Shown: positions 34,508 through 47,002 of the stretch, piece by piece | Layout: every line of letters starts with the position of its first letter | Numbering within the stretch: position 1 is the first letter of the stretch | Source: Spinacia oleracea | Taxonomy: Eukaryota; Streptophyta; Magnoliopsida; Caryophyllales; Amaranthaceae | Direction: 5' to 3' | DNA length: 64,000 bases | NCBI RefSeq assembly: GCF_020520425.1 | Contig: NC_079489.1 | Location: forward strand, 16,578,001 to 16,642,000 | Translations under genes and position numbers: made by a program | The notes under the pieces: model-generated | What the model was told of the DNA's origin: nothing | What the model saw: only the letters and a program-made list of their open reading frames with translations | Database searches by the model: none

Positions 34508-34760
34508 AAACCGCTAACGGTGGTAGCGGTTTATTCTAAAGAACCACTAACAGTGGTAGCGGTTTATTCTAAAGAACCACTAACAGTGGTAGCGGTTCTT
34601 TATGTTAAACCGCTACCACTGTTAGCGGTTCATATTATTATATCGTGAATTGCGTGAATAACTTGTGGAAAGACATAATAATATGAACCGCTAACAGTGG
34701 TAGCGGTTCTTTAGTATAAACCGCTACTGGTGTTAGCGGTTCTAATATATGAACCGCTAA
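34508..34760. repeat. Cluster of AACCGCTA / TAGCGGTT inverted repeats
   Basis: The unit AACCGCTAACAGTGGTAGCG (itself an imperfect palindrome, AACCGCTA...TAGCGGTT) occurs about seven times in both orientations. AT linkers such as TATTCTAAAGAACC and GTTCATATTATTATATCG separate the units. The copies at 34508-34600 can pair with those at 34600-34750, giving a long hairpin with a central loop near 34640-34680. Confidence 0.85.
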
Positions 34761-35209
34761 TAGCTAGGAAATCGTTCAATGAAATGTGATACTACGTATG
34801 ATATGAATAAAAAGTTGATATATAAAAATGAAATAAAGTAAAAGTGAGTAGAACCTAAGAAAATTGATTAAAACGGTAAGTGAGTAGAACTTAAGAAAAC
34901 TGATGAAAACGAAAAGTGATGGGGGGGGTCGTTTGGTTGGACATTTTAGAATGGATTGGAATGGAGTTAGATTATTCCATCAACTTTGTTGTTTGGAAGG
35001 GCCTTTTGAAATGCAGATCCTTGCCAAGGAGGTTCTATCCCCGCCCCATACCACTAAAACTTCATACCCACCTTTTACCATAAGATTCACATTTCATTCC
35101 ACCCAGGTTACTAACTCTAACTCACAAAGAGAGAGGAGCGAGAGGAAGCTGCAACCGCCCACCTTCTTCGACCATGACCATCACCGGAGAGTTTCAGTCC
35201 AGAAGCCAT
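34761..35209. other. Spacer, nothing firm
   Basis: A start GGGTCGTTTGGTTGGACA at 34925 resembles PIF/Harbinger-type termini, but no convincing partner end or TSD was found. The sequence up to 35209 continues beyond the inserted LTR at 38192 with similar GGCGACC/ACCATCA motifs. Confidence 0.3.
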
Positions 35210-38191
35210 TGTAACACCCCGACAATTCTCTCTTTTCTAAAATAATCTTTTAATATAAAACGTAGAGAATTATCAAGGCATTATCGCCCGTGTGAAAACG
35301 TAACGGCTTATTCAGAATTTTGCAGCGGAAAACATAAAACTAACTTTAGGTTTATAAATAATCGATTACAGGTTTAATCCCAAAAATCAACCAACAAAAA
35401 TAAGGAAATATAAATAGTATGACAAGTTTAAAGTCCCAATTAACAAAACCCAAATAACATAGCAAGACAAAATCAATACAAGCTCTCTAATCCCGATCCC
35501 CATGATGCATCATCTTCAAACCTGTAGATGGACAGCGCTTATTGATCCTTAGAGACTGCTCACCAAAGATGGGTCATCACAAGATCAATAAGGCATAGCC
35601 ATGATCAACACACACAAACAAAGCACGTAATCAGCAAAGCTGAGTACTACATACTAAAACAATAATAATCCTAACATATATGATTCTATTAAACGAACAA
35701 TCCTAACATGATGCTAATGAAACATAAGTAAGGGCAAACAACACATATTAATTTGAAGACCACACTTGACTAGACTAGGCTAGATTGGACTAGACTTTTA
35801 TAACAATAACATTATTTTAATTGAAATAGTCAATGGACCGAGTTGCTACTAGAAACTTCTTCTTCTTCACTAAGGAAGACGAGGTACGGGCGCGACTCCG
35901 TAAACCCCAATGACCTGCGATATCGAGGGACTTTTGAATAAAATAGAACCGGTGATCAATCCGGTCCCAGAAAAAGCCATAGGCGACCCATGACCCCAAC
36001 TCCTGATTGTCCGTCACTTTAGACGTGCACAGTCTAAAGCTATTGCTACTCAGTTTCACTTTACATGCATGATTTACAAATTAAACTCTGTTATGACTCA
36101 ACAACCACATAAGTCATACAATCAACAATTATTCTCAACTGTTTTTATCTTGGAATTAAGTAAGTGATCACAAAGGTGACAATCAATACTTATTCCAATT
36201 AATCTCACCTTTAATACTGATCAATCCCTCTATATGGGTATAAGGTTTCAACTTACTAAACAAGGTCCACGGCCCTCATAAAGTAGTGAAAAACTAAAAG
36301 GGAACAACAATCAATCGATCTGAATCAATGTATATAAAATAATCTAGTGTTCTCAACCAACATGTCTGTATCAATCATCCATACTAACATGCTATAATTC
36401 TCATAACGAAATATATATGCTTAACATGTCCATCCAACAATATTAAACATGCACTTTCAACATAACCAAATTCATCAACAATTTCAACATAACCAAGTTC
36501 ATCAACAATTTCAACATAGTTTCAACAAATCACACACATTCCAAGCACACAGGTATGTACGTACCTTGTGTAAACAAACTGATAGGCCACTTTAACGAAT
36601 TCAAAAGTCGCCTACAAAGAATTCTCCGCCTAAAAACAACCAATAAAATTCCCCAATCAATATCCAACAATTTACAGCAATATTAAAGTACTCTAAATAC
36701 ATCCTAAACATATTTTGAACCATCCCCAATATCGAAACTTAACTAAGTAACCCCCAAGCATAATAACTATTAAACTAATGATCCCAAATCGTTCTAAACT
36801 CCAATAAAACATCCTTTTTAAAATTTCCAGCAATATAAAATAATTTCAAACGTCCCCAAAACATAATCAACGTTCTTAAAATCATAAAAATAATAGCTTT
36901 AATAATGTATAATAATTCTATTATGATTTTAGAATATTAAAACCTTAAAAATCCATGCTTTAATAATTAAATTCCTTATTTCAATTCAATTACATAATCT
37001 GAAAATTAAATTTATTATTTAAACATAGTATATAATCTTAAAATATAATTTAATCATAATAACTTATAATTTATACTCAAGGAGCATGAATTGAATTAAT
37101 AAAACTTCATTAAAACCCTAACTTAAACGTAATTAACGAATCTAAAAAATAATTAAATTAATTTCAACAACATATAATCTGAAATTATTTTTGATTAAAC
37201 CATAACGATTATAATTTTAATTCAAGAAGCATAAATTAAATTAATAAACATAATTAAAATAATTAGTTACTTAGGGTTTAAGAAATAACCAAAAAGGAGT
37301 TGCTGGCCGGCGGAGGGACGGCGGCCGCAGTGCTGGTGGTCGCGGGTTGGGCGACGGCGGCAGTAGTGCTGGTGGTTGCGGGTTGGGCGACGGCTGCAGC
37401 AGTGCTGGTGGTCGCGGGTGGTTGCAGGCCACGAAAGAGAAAGGGGGATGGATGGTTGGCCGGCGAAGCAGCGACGCTGCAGGTGGCGACACGGCAGAGT
37501 GAACGACGAAGGTGGTTGGTTGTGGCTGGCCTAGTTGTGCGCAAAAACAGAGCATAAGTGAGGGGGAAAGAAAACAGAGAATAACGAGGGAGAGAAAGAA
37601 AAACGAAAGAGAGAGAAGAGGGAGTTACCGGACGGCGAAGGTAATGGCTCGATGGCGGTGGTCACTGCGGTGGTGCAGTAGGCGTGGAGGGGAGCAATGA
37701 CGGCAGAAGGAGAGAAGAGAGTTTTGAGAGAGGAGGGTTTAACCGATTCACGTGAAATAGGAAGAGAGGAGTTTTGGTGTTTTTGTTTTACGTGAATTAG
37801 AGTAATGGGGTTATGGGTTTATACTATTGGGCTTTTTTCCAATTGGGCTAGACTTAGGATATTAGTTTTAGAATTGAATCTAAAACCGAATAGGATTGTT
37901 TTTCCGAATTCAACGAGTTTTCCTAATTCAAATTCTTTTCAACATAAAATTCTAAAATTATTCTTGATTGCACAAACCGTTAAAACATTTAGAATATATT
38001 TAAATAAAATTTAAATATACATTAAATATATAATAAGGTTCAAAAATCGTTAAATATTTAGAACGTAGTTAAAATAAAATAAATATACGTTAATTATATA
38101 TTTATTACTTAAAGTTCATAAATTCTATTTAAATATATATAATATACGTTTAAATATATTAATAAAATTTATAAATTTACGGGGGATTACA
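35210..38191. mobile_element. Probable solo LTR, about 3 kb
   Basis: The element begins TGTAACACCCCGACA, ends GGGGGATTACA (TG...CA) and is flanked by the 5-bp duplication GCCAT (35205-35209 and 38192-38196). It is 2982 bp long and has no PBS, polypurine tract, internal domain or second LTR. The TGTAACACCCC start is common in large plant Ty3/gypsy LTRs. Solo LTRs arise by recombination between the two LTRs of a full element. The orientation is not certain. It includes a GC-rich minisatellite at 37310-37425. Confidence 0.8.
37310..37425. repeat. GC-rich minisatellite inside the LTR
   Basis: About three 45-bp units built on GTGCTGGTGGTCGCGGGTTG and GCGACGGC stand in otherwise AT-rich sequence. 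They give open frames on both strands (AVLVVAGWATA-type repeats) that are compositional artefacts. Confidence 0.8.
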
Positions 38192-39713
38192 GCCATCATC
38201 GGCGACCTTCAACCCGACGACCGTCATCGGCGACCTTCCACCTTTTCATCATCGTCGACGACCTCTGATTTGGGAAACCAATCACGCTCCAACAACCTTT
38301 CATCTTCTCCGATCTAGGCCTCTTCTTATGAGTGCTTGATATGCTACAGTGTAGTCCTTCCTTTGCCATTTTATGTTTCTTTTTAAACTGGTAGTTCTGT
38401 ATATCGATGCTTAGAATGTTTTATTAGAATCGTATATTGACATATTGTACAATGAAATTATACTATAAATCTTTATTTCATGTCTTAATTTTCTTTTTGG
38501 ATGAATTTTTATGTCATTTTAATGGAATTGCAGTCTCAAATTTGACGACGTGATATCAATTAGCAATTACTCCAAATTTTAACAATTAACAATTACTCCA
38601 AATTTTAATGGAATTGCAGTCTTCAAAGTAGCATATAACTCTCTCTAATTGTTAAAGAGAGTCATATGTCTTCCTTCTTTATAATACATGCTTGTTCATT
38701 AAACCATCATTTTATTTTTACCATTTTTTTCTGTTATTATTTTACTTGGAGCAACATTAAGCTTCTCGTAGAATTATTTACTTATCTAGGGCCTAGAGGA
38801 AGGAGGTAAGTAAATCATTTCATTTTGTAAGGATCTTAACTTATCATGCTTTTGTTACTCAAAGTCTCAAACAACACCTCCTCGCCTCCTTTTATTTCCT
38901 AAGGATTTCTAATTCTAGCGGGGAATTTTTTTCCAATCAAACAAGTACTAATACGGAGTTTATATTGCAATAAGAATTTTTTATTTTCGTTTCTTTTTTT
39001 TGTCAATCAAACAAACACTGACACGATAAATAGGTGTTCATTGTGACTATGTGATTGCATGTCCACCACTTCACCAGAAAAGGGCTTGACATTATTAGTT
39101 CTACTGAAAAATGCATGCATATGGGACCATTATTTTTCACATATCATTATCATTTCTAAGATATCATAGTATGCAAGTAATATGCATCTTCATCTGTTTA
39201 TTTTACTTTTTTTATTTTTTTTTATTTTGTCTCTCATGCCTTCATATTAATTTTTTTTTTAAAGGAAAATATTAACTATCTTAGATACTTTTCCACTTCA
39301 ATTATTTGTCCATTATTTCTATCATCACTTAAATTTTGGAGCTTTTTGATACATACTATAACAAATTTGTTTTAGATGTATCATGAGACCATGAGATGGA
39401 TAGTGATACCAACATCGGCTATATATGCCTATGTCAAAACAAAAAAAACCCAGCTATATTCATGTAACAAAAGTCAATAATGCATGTAAAGAAAACTATA
39501 TTTTGGTTGGCTTTGGGAAATTAGAGAGTGACCCTCATAAATTTCCCCGGCCTCATATTATTTGCATTCCTAGGAAATAGGAATTTAACTCATTCAATAG
39601 AATCCACCGGAACTACTTTCATGAACATGCATGTGGCCGTGTGCCCGGGTGAGTGAATCTCAAACGTTTATGTTCGTGAACAATTCTAAATAATTTTATA
39701 TTGCTGGTAAGTA
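38192..39713. other. AT-rich spacer, nothing recognised
   Basis: The first 90 bp repeat a CATCGGCGACCTTC motif. The rest contains short duplicated phrases (CAATTACTCCAAATTTTAA at 38563 and 38591) but no gene or bounded element. Confidence 0.4.
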
Positions 39714-39956
39714 CTATCTTCGTCCTTAAAAGATAATCCTATTGTAATATTTTGGGTAAAATTTTGAAAATTTTGATCATTATTCCTCATTAGCCTATAA
39801 AAAATAATGGGTCATGTTAGATTCGTTTCAATATATTTTCGGGATATCAACTTATTATAATTTTTACGCGTGTAGAATTATTGATATTTATGTTTTAAGT
39901 CGTGTCTTTGAGACCGTGAAAAGTCAAATGGGGCAATCTTTTAGGGGTGGAGGGAG
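39714..39956. mobile_element. Degenerate Stowaway-like MITE
   Basis: The ends are TA|CTATCTTCGTCCTTAAAAG and CTTTTAGGGGTGGAGGGAG|TA, inverted and flanked by TA. It is older than the other Stowaway copies in the window. Confidence 0.7.
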
Positions 39957-40029
39957 TAATACTTTTCTTCATTATAATATAGTAAAGGTGAAGTTTTTTT
40001 CTCCGGTTCGTTGTCCCCCACTAAGAACG

Positions 40030-42230
40030 AGCTATGATCGCGTGTATTTCATCAATGAGACTATTCGAGATTTAAATACACTCATCATGTATGTTGGAAT
40101 AGCTTGTGCAGCAGTTTTGATTAGAATCTCCTGCCCGAGTCGAGATAATAATTTCTCCTTCCATCCTTGCAATTTCTTCCATATACGATCTTTTAAGCAT
40201 GTAAAGATTGACTTCTTCGACCTCCCAATAATTGTGGGAAACCTTAAATATTTCTTATGTCTATCAACCTCTCGCACCCCAAGCGTATCAATAATCTCCC
40301 TTCTTCTATCCGTCTTCACACTTTTGCTAAAAGCAACGTATGTCATGCTTAGATTGACCTTCTAGCCGGAAACTCTCTCATAAGTACTGATTATATCAAC
40401 AATTTTAGAGCATTCCTGCAAGTTTGCTCTAGCGAAATGTATACTACCATATGCGAAAAAGGTGGGACACCCTAAGCGCCCCAACACACACTCGCGCACC
40501 ATGAATCAGATTTTCCTTTGAAGCTTTGCTTATTAGAATGGAAAAAGCATCGGCACAAAGAAGAAAAAGATACGGATATATAGGATCTCCTTGGCGAAGA
40601 CCACGTGTCGGAGTTAGTGCCCCTTAAATTCCGCCATTATACTTGAAAGAGAAAGATATGCTCGATAAACACCTCATAATTCTCTTGACCCATGAATGTC
40701 GCAAACCCAATTTATACATCACTCTTTTCGAAAAATCTCACTCCACCCTATGATACGCTTTACTCATGTCGATTTTTAGAGCTACCGTAGCATCCTTACC
40801 TCCCCCACCCCCTTCTTTTCATAGCATGAAAATTTTCAAACGCCACCAACGCATTGTCTATGATAAGTCTCTTCGGCACAAAAGCGCTTTGATTAATCGA
40901 TATAATCGAGCCAAATAACGACTTCATTTTATTAAATTTGCTAACGTTTTGGATATGATTTTGTACAAAACGTTACACAAATTAATAGGCCGGAATTCAA
41001 TCATATTTTTCGGATCATTAAACTTTGGTATAAGAGCAATGCATGTACGGTTTGCCTCCTCTAAAGTCGACTCCCCTTTCCTCTAAGACTTAACAAGCTG
41101 AATAACATCCGGCCCAAGAATACCCTAGAATTTCTGGAAAACAAAATATGTGCATTCTGTCGGATCGCGGAGCTTTGTTAGGATGCATATGAAATAATGA
41201 ATCTCTTATCTCATCACCATTGGGTTCCACGTCCAACTCCTTATGCATCTCATCAGTGACCAAATTCTCAATTCCCTCCATAGCATTATCAAAACCCACA
41301 AGGTTGCTCGTGGCAAATAAATCCTCTAAATATTTTGAAATAGTCCCATATAACTCTTCTGGACTAGTTTTCTACTCACCAAACTCATCATTGAGGCCCT
41401 TTATCATATTTCCTCCTACGTTGGCTTGCCTTGTGATGCAAATATTTAGTATTTTACCCCCATCTCTCAATTCATTTGCCCTAACTTGAGCGTGCCAATA
41501 TGACTCTTCGATTCGATGTAACTCATCTAGCTCTTCCGAGATCTCTCTGTATTCTGCTAGTAGAAGAGCGTCATGCCTCTGCCCCTGTAGAGTTTTTGAC
41601 GTACCTTGCTTCGGCCACTAATCTTTTTATTTATAGCTATCCCCCAAAAGTATCAGCCGCCCAGGATGTTAAATTACCCTCCACCCTCGCAATTCGTGAT
41701 ATTATTCTATCACCACCCGTTCTCACGCCAAGCATTAGACACAACCCGCCCACACTCCTCATACTAGAGCCACAATACTTAAAACCGGAATATTTCTCAC
41801 CTATTTTTTCATCATTCTCCTTCCCACACTTCAACATTATCGGCGCATGGTCTGAATGATAGATGGGAAAATGTAACACTTCAAAACAAGGGAACAATGA
41901 TACCCACTCATCATCAGCAAGGTATCTATTTAGTCTCTTGCGAACCAATGTCTCCATCGAATTTCCATGCTCCCATGTGAATACAGTACCCTTGAAGCCC
42001 AGGTCACGAAGTGAGCATGAGTCTAGTGCTCCTCTTAATGCATCAAGAATGCGCTCTTGTCTTACTGCCACTCTCTCTTTCTCGGTCATACTAAGGATCT
42101 CAATAAAATAACTGAACATGACTGTCGGTAGAGGACTTCTTGCTTCCAGTATTGTCATGAGTTCCCAAGTCTTGAACTTCTCATCCGCTTTTGGCCACCC
42201 ATACACCCCAATAGTTTTCTATATCGGCTC
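40030..42230 (-). pseudogene. Decayed L1-type LINE (endonuclease and reverse transcriptase remnants)
   Basis: In minus-strand order, 42206-41637 encodes the end of an AP endonuclease (GFKGTVFTWEHGN and YHSDHAPIM). About 41290-41100 holds a pre-RT segment (HPNKAPRSD, for the usual NKAPGPDG). About 40790 and 40600 hold RT phrases in changing frames (KIDMSKAYD and GLRQGDP). 40346-40032 encodes IIGRSKKSIFTCLKDRIWKK and IPTYMMSVFK. Multiple stops and frameshifts show it is dead. Both ends are missing; no TSD or poly(A) was found. Confidence 0.85.
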
Positions 42231-42674
42231 CCCATTCTCACTCCGCTTTGGTGGGTTAGTTTGTTTAGGTTGTATTTGGAGAACTTTGTTTATTTGCAAA
42301 TTTAGCTGATGAAAAATAAAAAAATAAAAAAAACTTTTAAAGTAAAAACCCAACTGTTCAAAATAAGGTTGAAAAGTGATAGCTTGCTAAATTTACCAAA
42401 TGTAGTTTTGTGTTTGAGATGTCACATGACTTCAAGTTCCTATCAATAAGTATTTTGGGTTAAGGATTCCCTTAACACCACCATCACCAACTCCCCCCCC
42501 ACACACCCACACCCACCCTCTAAGAAAGTTTGGTCTTTGTAGTTGGGTCGGGTTAACATGTGAAGAGGAACTAAATATCCATAATTGTTATAGATAAGTA
42601 AAAACGTAACATGACAATTATGTAAATACATTGAAAGTTCAATGGTAGGAGTAGTAAAAATGAAAACAATGGTA
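42231..42674. other. Spacer, nothing recognised
   Basis: AT-rich sequence with a CCCACACACCC tract near 42495. No gene was seen. Confidence 0.4.
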
Positions 42675-42932
42675 CTCCCTCCGTCTCGAAATACTCGCAC
42701 TATTTTGACTGGACACACTTGTTAATTTTCAACTTTGATCACTAATATCTTGAACTACATATTATAAAACCTTATAAAATACTAATATTTGTTAAATATA
42801 TATTAAGATGAAGCCAACAATATATTATATGCTAACATTTGTTTTCATATACTAGAAATAAAATAGGGTTAAAGTAAATTATGTAAACAGTGTAAAAAAT
42901 AAAACAATGCGAGTATTCCGGGACACAAGGAG
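42675..42932. mobile_element. Stowaway MITE
   Basis: The ends are TA|CTCCCTCCGTCTCGAAATAC and GTATTCCGGGACACAAGGAG|TA: inverted termini with a perfect TA target duplication. Confidence 0.9.
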
Positions 42933-43039
42933 TACTCTGTATAAAAAAGAAAATGATATAAAAAAGGACAATGGTATATTGTACCCCTATTATGTGATTA
43001 TAAACCCATAATGGTTACCTGCCAATTGCAAAACGAATA

Positions 43040-44594
43040 TAAAAAATAAAAATCTCCTTTTCTCTCTCTACCCAAGAAAACCTAAAAACCCACAAAACCC
43101 TAGAGCCGCCGCCTCCTTCAGCAGGCTCGTTGGTGGCCGGAGTTTCAAAAGGTCGCCGGCGAGCCTGCTACCATTCTTATTAGCTTCGTGTCTTTGTGTT
43201 TCCGGTGGTGAAGAAGAAGACGGAGCCAAGCTTGTTCGAAAGGAAGCTTCTACCTCCTCTTTGTGTGTGCTTCTTGCCGGATCTTGTAATTTTTGGAGCC
43301 GCGCCGATCTAGTAGGTGGTTCCCCGATTAGCGAGTTCTTGTGTCTCACCTCAGCCTTGCTTGAAGTAGGGACAAGTTCTTTGAGGTAATCAACTTTGGG
43401 TCCTCCTATAAAGCAACCCGAACGCCGCCGTTGATAATCTCACCGGTAAAGATAAAGTTCGGGGTAAGAGATTCTTGTTTAGGGTAGGATTTCCTTTGTT
43501 TGGGTTGTTTCCTCTTATTTTCTGGGATTTTAGAGTTCGTTAATACCAAAGCTTTCCTTGTCGCCGCCGTTTTGTAGTGTCGGTTACGCCGATCTTAACG
43601 GCAAAGGTAAAGATTAGGTTAGGGTTTCTAATTTGGTATTAATTTTGGACTAATACCGGTGGATGTTCCACCTTCTCGGTTAGTAACTGAGTTTTTGGTT
43701 TGGTGACTTTGTTCTCTCCCTTCGTTAGTGCAACTTTTGTGACTTTGGTGTGTTGGTAGAATGTTTAATTTGTTAAGTCTCCTTGTTTTGTTGTTAGGAG
43801 TTTTCTTGTTCTGCCTTCACAAGTTGTGTTGGTTTGTAGTAATATGGGTTCTTTTTAAAATTGTTGGAATGTTTTCTTTTGAGTATGTTGAGTGTGGTAA
43901 TGAATTGTGGTTTCCCCTTGTGTGTGTTTTGGTTAGATATACTGTGTGGGTATGTCTTCTTTGGAGGTTTGAGTTAACATGGAAGTTGGGACTTCTCAAT
44001 AGGTATGTTTTGGAAGACTGTTTCTCTATTGGGTGGGAGCTTGAAGGTTTGTCAGGTTGTTCGACGAGGGAAGGAGTAGTGTGTATTAGAAAGGTTGGGT
44101 GTTCTCGGGGTTTATTTATGTGGTTGTGGGGATTAGTTGTTAATCCTCGTTTTAGGTTAGCGTTGAGATTTGTTCTCGACGCTTTCAAAATCTTTTATGT
44201 GAGCGCTGTTCATAGTATGCTACCCGAGTCATGTTTATTGACTCAAGACGCTTGTGTGCACTTCACAAGGTCTTTTCAAGAACCCTTTGACATTTTAACT
44301 CTTTCGCTTCTTCATTTGTCATCCAAGTTCCACAGGTTACTAAAGGAGACTCGGTCCAACTTCACCTCCACGTTTTATAAGGAAATCACAGCCATAAATG
44401 GCCTTGGCACGATTACGCCTCATTGGCGCTGTAAACAAGGAATTTTCAACACTCAAGGGCCGGCAACAGAAGAATCTATGTATTGTGTTTTTATAATCTT
44501 TGTAATGGTCTCTAAAGACCTTAGTGTTTTAGTTTTGTAAATTCTTTATTTATTACAAATTAAGCCTATGTCCAAAAAAAAAAAAAAAAAAAAA
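43040..44594 (+). mobile_element. Unclassified poly(A)-tailed retroposon, copy 1
   Basis: It has a GC-rich, CCGCCGCC/GCCGGAG-containing 5' part and a GT-rich middle, then GTAAATTC(TTTATTTATT)ACAAATTAAGCCTATGTCC and a run of about 20 A (44575-44594). The 5' boundary is approximate and no TSD was found. A 259-codon plus frame (43761-44540) starts with hydrophobic residues. The related copy at 47003-49870 does not keep that frame, so coding is doubtful. A TTAATTAAGCCTAT-poly(A) tail resembles plant L1 3' ends, suggesting mobilisation by LINE machinery. Confidence 0.6.
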
Positions 44595-45344
44595 TTGTGG
44601 TACCCGCCTCTCCTTCTCAGATCCGTACGGAGCAAGTTGATTAATGTAGTACTCGTACTCCGTAAAATTGTTGAAACACATAGTTATAGTCCTTGCCTAG
44701 AAGGTGGCAGGTTTGCTGTCCAAATCTCAGCGTATACCAAGCTGTGGTGGGCTCTCATTTCACAGTAGCTAGATTCAGACAATTTAACCTTTTCGGAGCT
44801 TAGTGCAAATCACCCAACAACCAGATTTTGGTTGGTGGGCAATTATGCATGGATTACTCATATTTTAAATGAATTAAAGTCCATCAAATACATCCATCAT
44901 ATTTTTTTATTTTTTTTGAAAACGTATCCATCATATTATATTATTTCCGACTGTTTTGACCAAATTTATAAAAGCCTATATATATTGCCCCTACTGTCTA
45001 AAATCGGACCGGACCGGATCAAATTGGAACTAATTAAACCCGAAAATTGATTTTTTTTTTAATGGAACGAGGTTCATACCGAAAAATTCCAATCCTGTCC
45101 ATTTTGGATCGGATTTTTCAGGTCCGGTCCGATTCATGACTTATTTTGACCTGTTTTTTTAACTTTTTTTTGACATTTTTTAGATTTTCAATACGTAGTA
45201 TTTACTCCTGCATATTCTGTGTTCATGAGTTTTTTTCTTCCTTCGTACGTAGAATATGTTCATCTCCTGTAAATTTTTTCTTCCTTCGTCATGTAGTGTA
45301 GGTGTTTTTCCTACAGTACCATTTTTGGTTATTATGCTTATACG
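44595..45344. other. Spacer with a short inverted repeat
   Basis: ATCGGACCGGACC at about 45003 is inverted as GGTCCGGTCCGAT near 45122-45134. It may be a small decayed hAT-type MITE. Nothing else was recognised. Confidence 0.4.
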
Positions 45345-46767
45345 TAGGGGTGCAAACGAGCCGAGCTTTACCCTGTTCATGTTCATGTTCATTTAACTTT
45401 TGCGAGAACGAACCCGAGCTCGAGCTTTTAACCGAGCTCAAAAATCAGTTCAAGCTCGGTTTGTTTAAAAGATTTTGTGTTCGCGAATTTTTCATGAACA
45501 ACTCATTTATTAATCGAGCCGAGTTTATAAACGAGCTTTTTTCATGAACGAGCTTTCTTAAACGAGCTTTAGAGTATAACCACTTGAAAATCTAACAAAT
45601 TATAATCATATCTAATAATAAAGATTAAAGTACATTACTTTTTTTGTTAAACAAACTAATAATTTAGAAATAGTCAAAGAGCACTAATTTAGCAATTAAA
45701 ATTTCATTTCAAAATATTTTTATTCTATTATAGATTTCAAAAGTCAAAAACATGATTTTTATTTATATTTGAAAATGTAAATATGGTAAAATATGATACA
45801 TAACATAACTAGACGAACTTGTTCATGAACATAAATGAACGAGTTGTTCATGAACTTAAATGAACAAGCATACATATGTTCATGTTCAAGCTCGTTTATT
45901 AACAGAGCTTCAAAAGTTGTTCAAGCTCTGATCGTTTAATAAATGAACAAACATGAACGAGCTTTAAACGAGCCCGAGCCCGAGCCCGAGTAGTTTCTTG
46001 ACCGGCTCGGCTCATTTGCACCCCTACTTTTTTTTTTGACAAGTAAGAGAAGATTTATATATATCAACCACAACAATTTACAACCTTATCAGTACCAAGT
46101 ACTGAAACACCAGCAAGGCTCACACAAAGCCCTAAACAGACCCAAAAAAGCTACTTACAAATTAGCAAACCAGTTAGCTTCACTAGTGCTAATTTTCTTT
46201 CCTATGAGTTTACTGGCTCTATTTTTTACACAAAACTGAATGTGTTGTACAGTGTGTTTGACTGTAGGAACAGACCCTTCCCATATAGAAGAGTTTCTAG
46301 CTTTCCAGATGAAGTAGACAACCCCAGTGATCACAACATAGGTGACCTTTCTTTTGAAACCAGAAGAGCAATATCTTCTAACCCACTGAAAGAGAGATAT
46401 GAGAGATGATCTGCAGGTTCTGAAACCTAACCAATGCAACATAGCATTACAGCAGTCCTTGCTATATTTGCACTCAAAGAATAAGTGAGCTCCAGTGTCT
46501 GGATGGGACCCACATAAGCCACACATATTGTCACCACCAATGCCTAATGGGAACAACCTTGCTTTGGTTTTCAATCCGTCCTGTAAAGCCAGCCATCATA
46601 TGATTCTGTGTTTGGCGATTCTGTGTTTGGGCACAGAGAACCTGTTCCAAACAAAAAGATTCCATCTAATCTTGTCCCTAAAACCTCTCAGCATTTTGTA
46701 AGTATCTTTGATGCAATATTTTGCAGAAGTGAGCCATACAGAGGAACCAACTATATTTGCACCCCTA
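45345..46767. mobile_element. hAT-type MITE interrupted by a LINE fragment
   Basis: The inverted ends TAGGGGTGCAAACGAGCCG and CGGCTCATTTGCACCCCTA are flanked by a perfect 8-bp duplication CTTATACG (45337-45344 and 46768-46775), diagnostic of hAT. The body is full of CGAGCTCG/GTTCATGAACGAGC sub-repeats. Its last bases are separated from the rest by a LINE insertion (46030-46754) whose own TSD duplicates the hAT end. Confidence 0.9.
46030..46754 (-). mobile_element. 5'-truncated L1 LINE fragment with zf-RVT domain
   Basis: A 16-bp duplication ATTTGCACCCCTACTT (46014-46029 and 46755-46770) flanks a 725-bp insert that ends, on the minus strand, in TTACTTGTC followed by A-rich sequence. The 139-codon frame at 46574-46155 carries the reverse-transcriptase zinc-binding domain (CGLCGSHPDTGAHLFFEC). 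It is a typical truncated LINE insertion. Confidence 0.9.
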
Positions 46768-47002
46768 CTTATACGTTATATAAGATCTCATTTTAGTTGA
46801 ATATAATCATCCGTACTTTTATTCTACCGAACAATCAACTAATCAAGTGTAAATATTCATAATTAAGTACAACTACAAAATATTCTACTACGAAGTGTAT
46901 TTTATTAACGATCCGGGTCACCTGTCTGGACTCCGGGTTTTACCCAGACCGATCCGGTCCGGTTCCGATCCAAATTCCCACTATTGGTATAATTTATTTA
47001 TT

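Noticed and set aside
37300-37557. Open frames on both strands with AVLVVAGWATA-type repeats
   Set aside because: They come from a GC-rich minisatellite inside an LTR-like element; repetitive composition explains the lack of stops.
34921-38960. Possible PIF/Harbinger element with GTTTGGTTGG / CCAATCAAAC ends enclosing the solo LTR
   Set aside because: The inverted match is only about 10 bp and no 3-bp TSD could be fixed.
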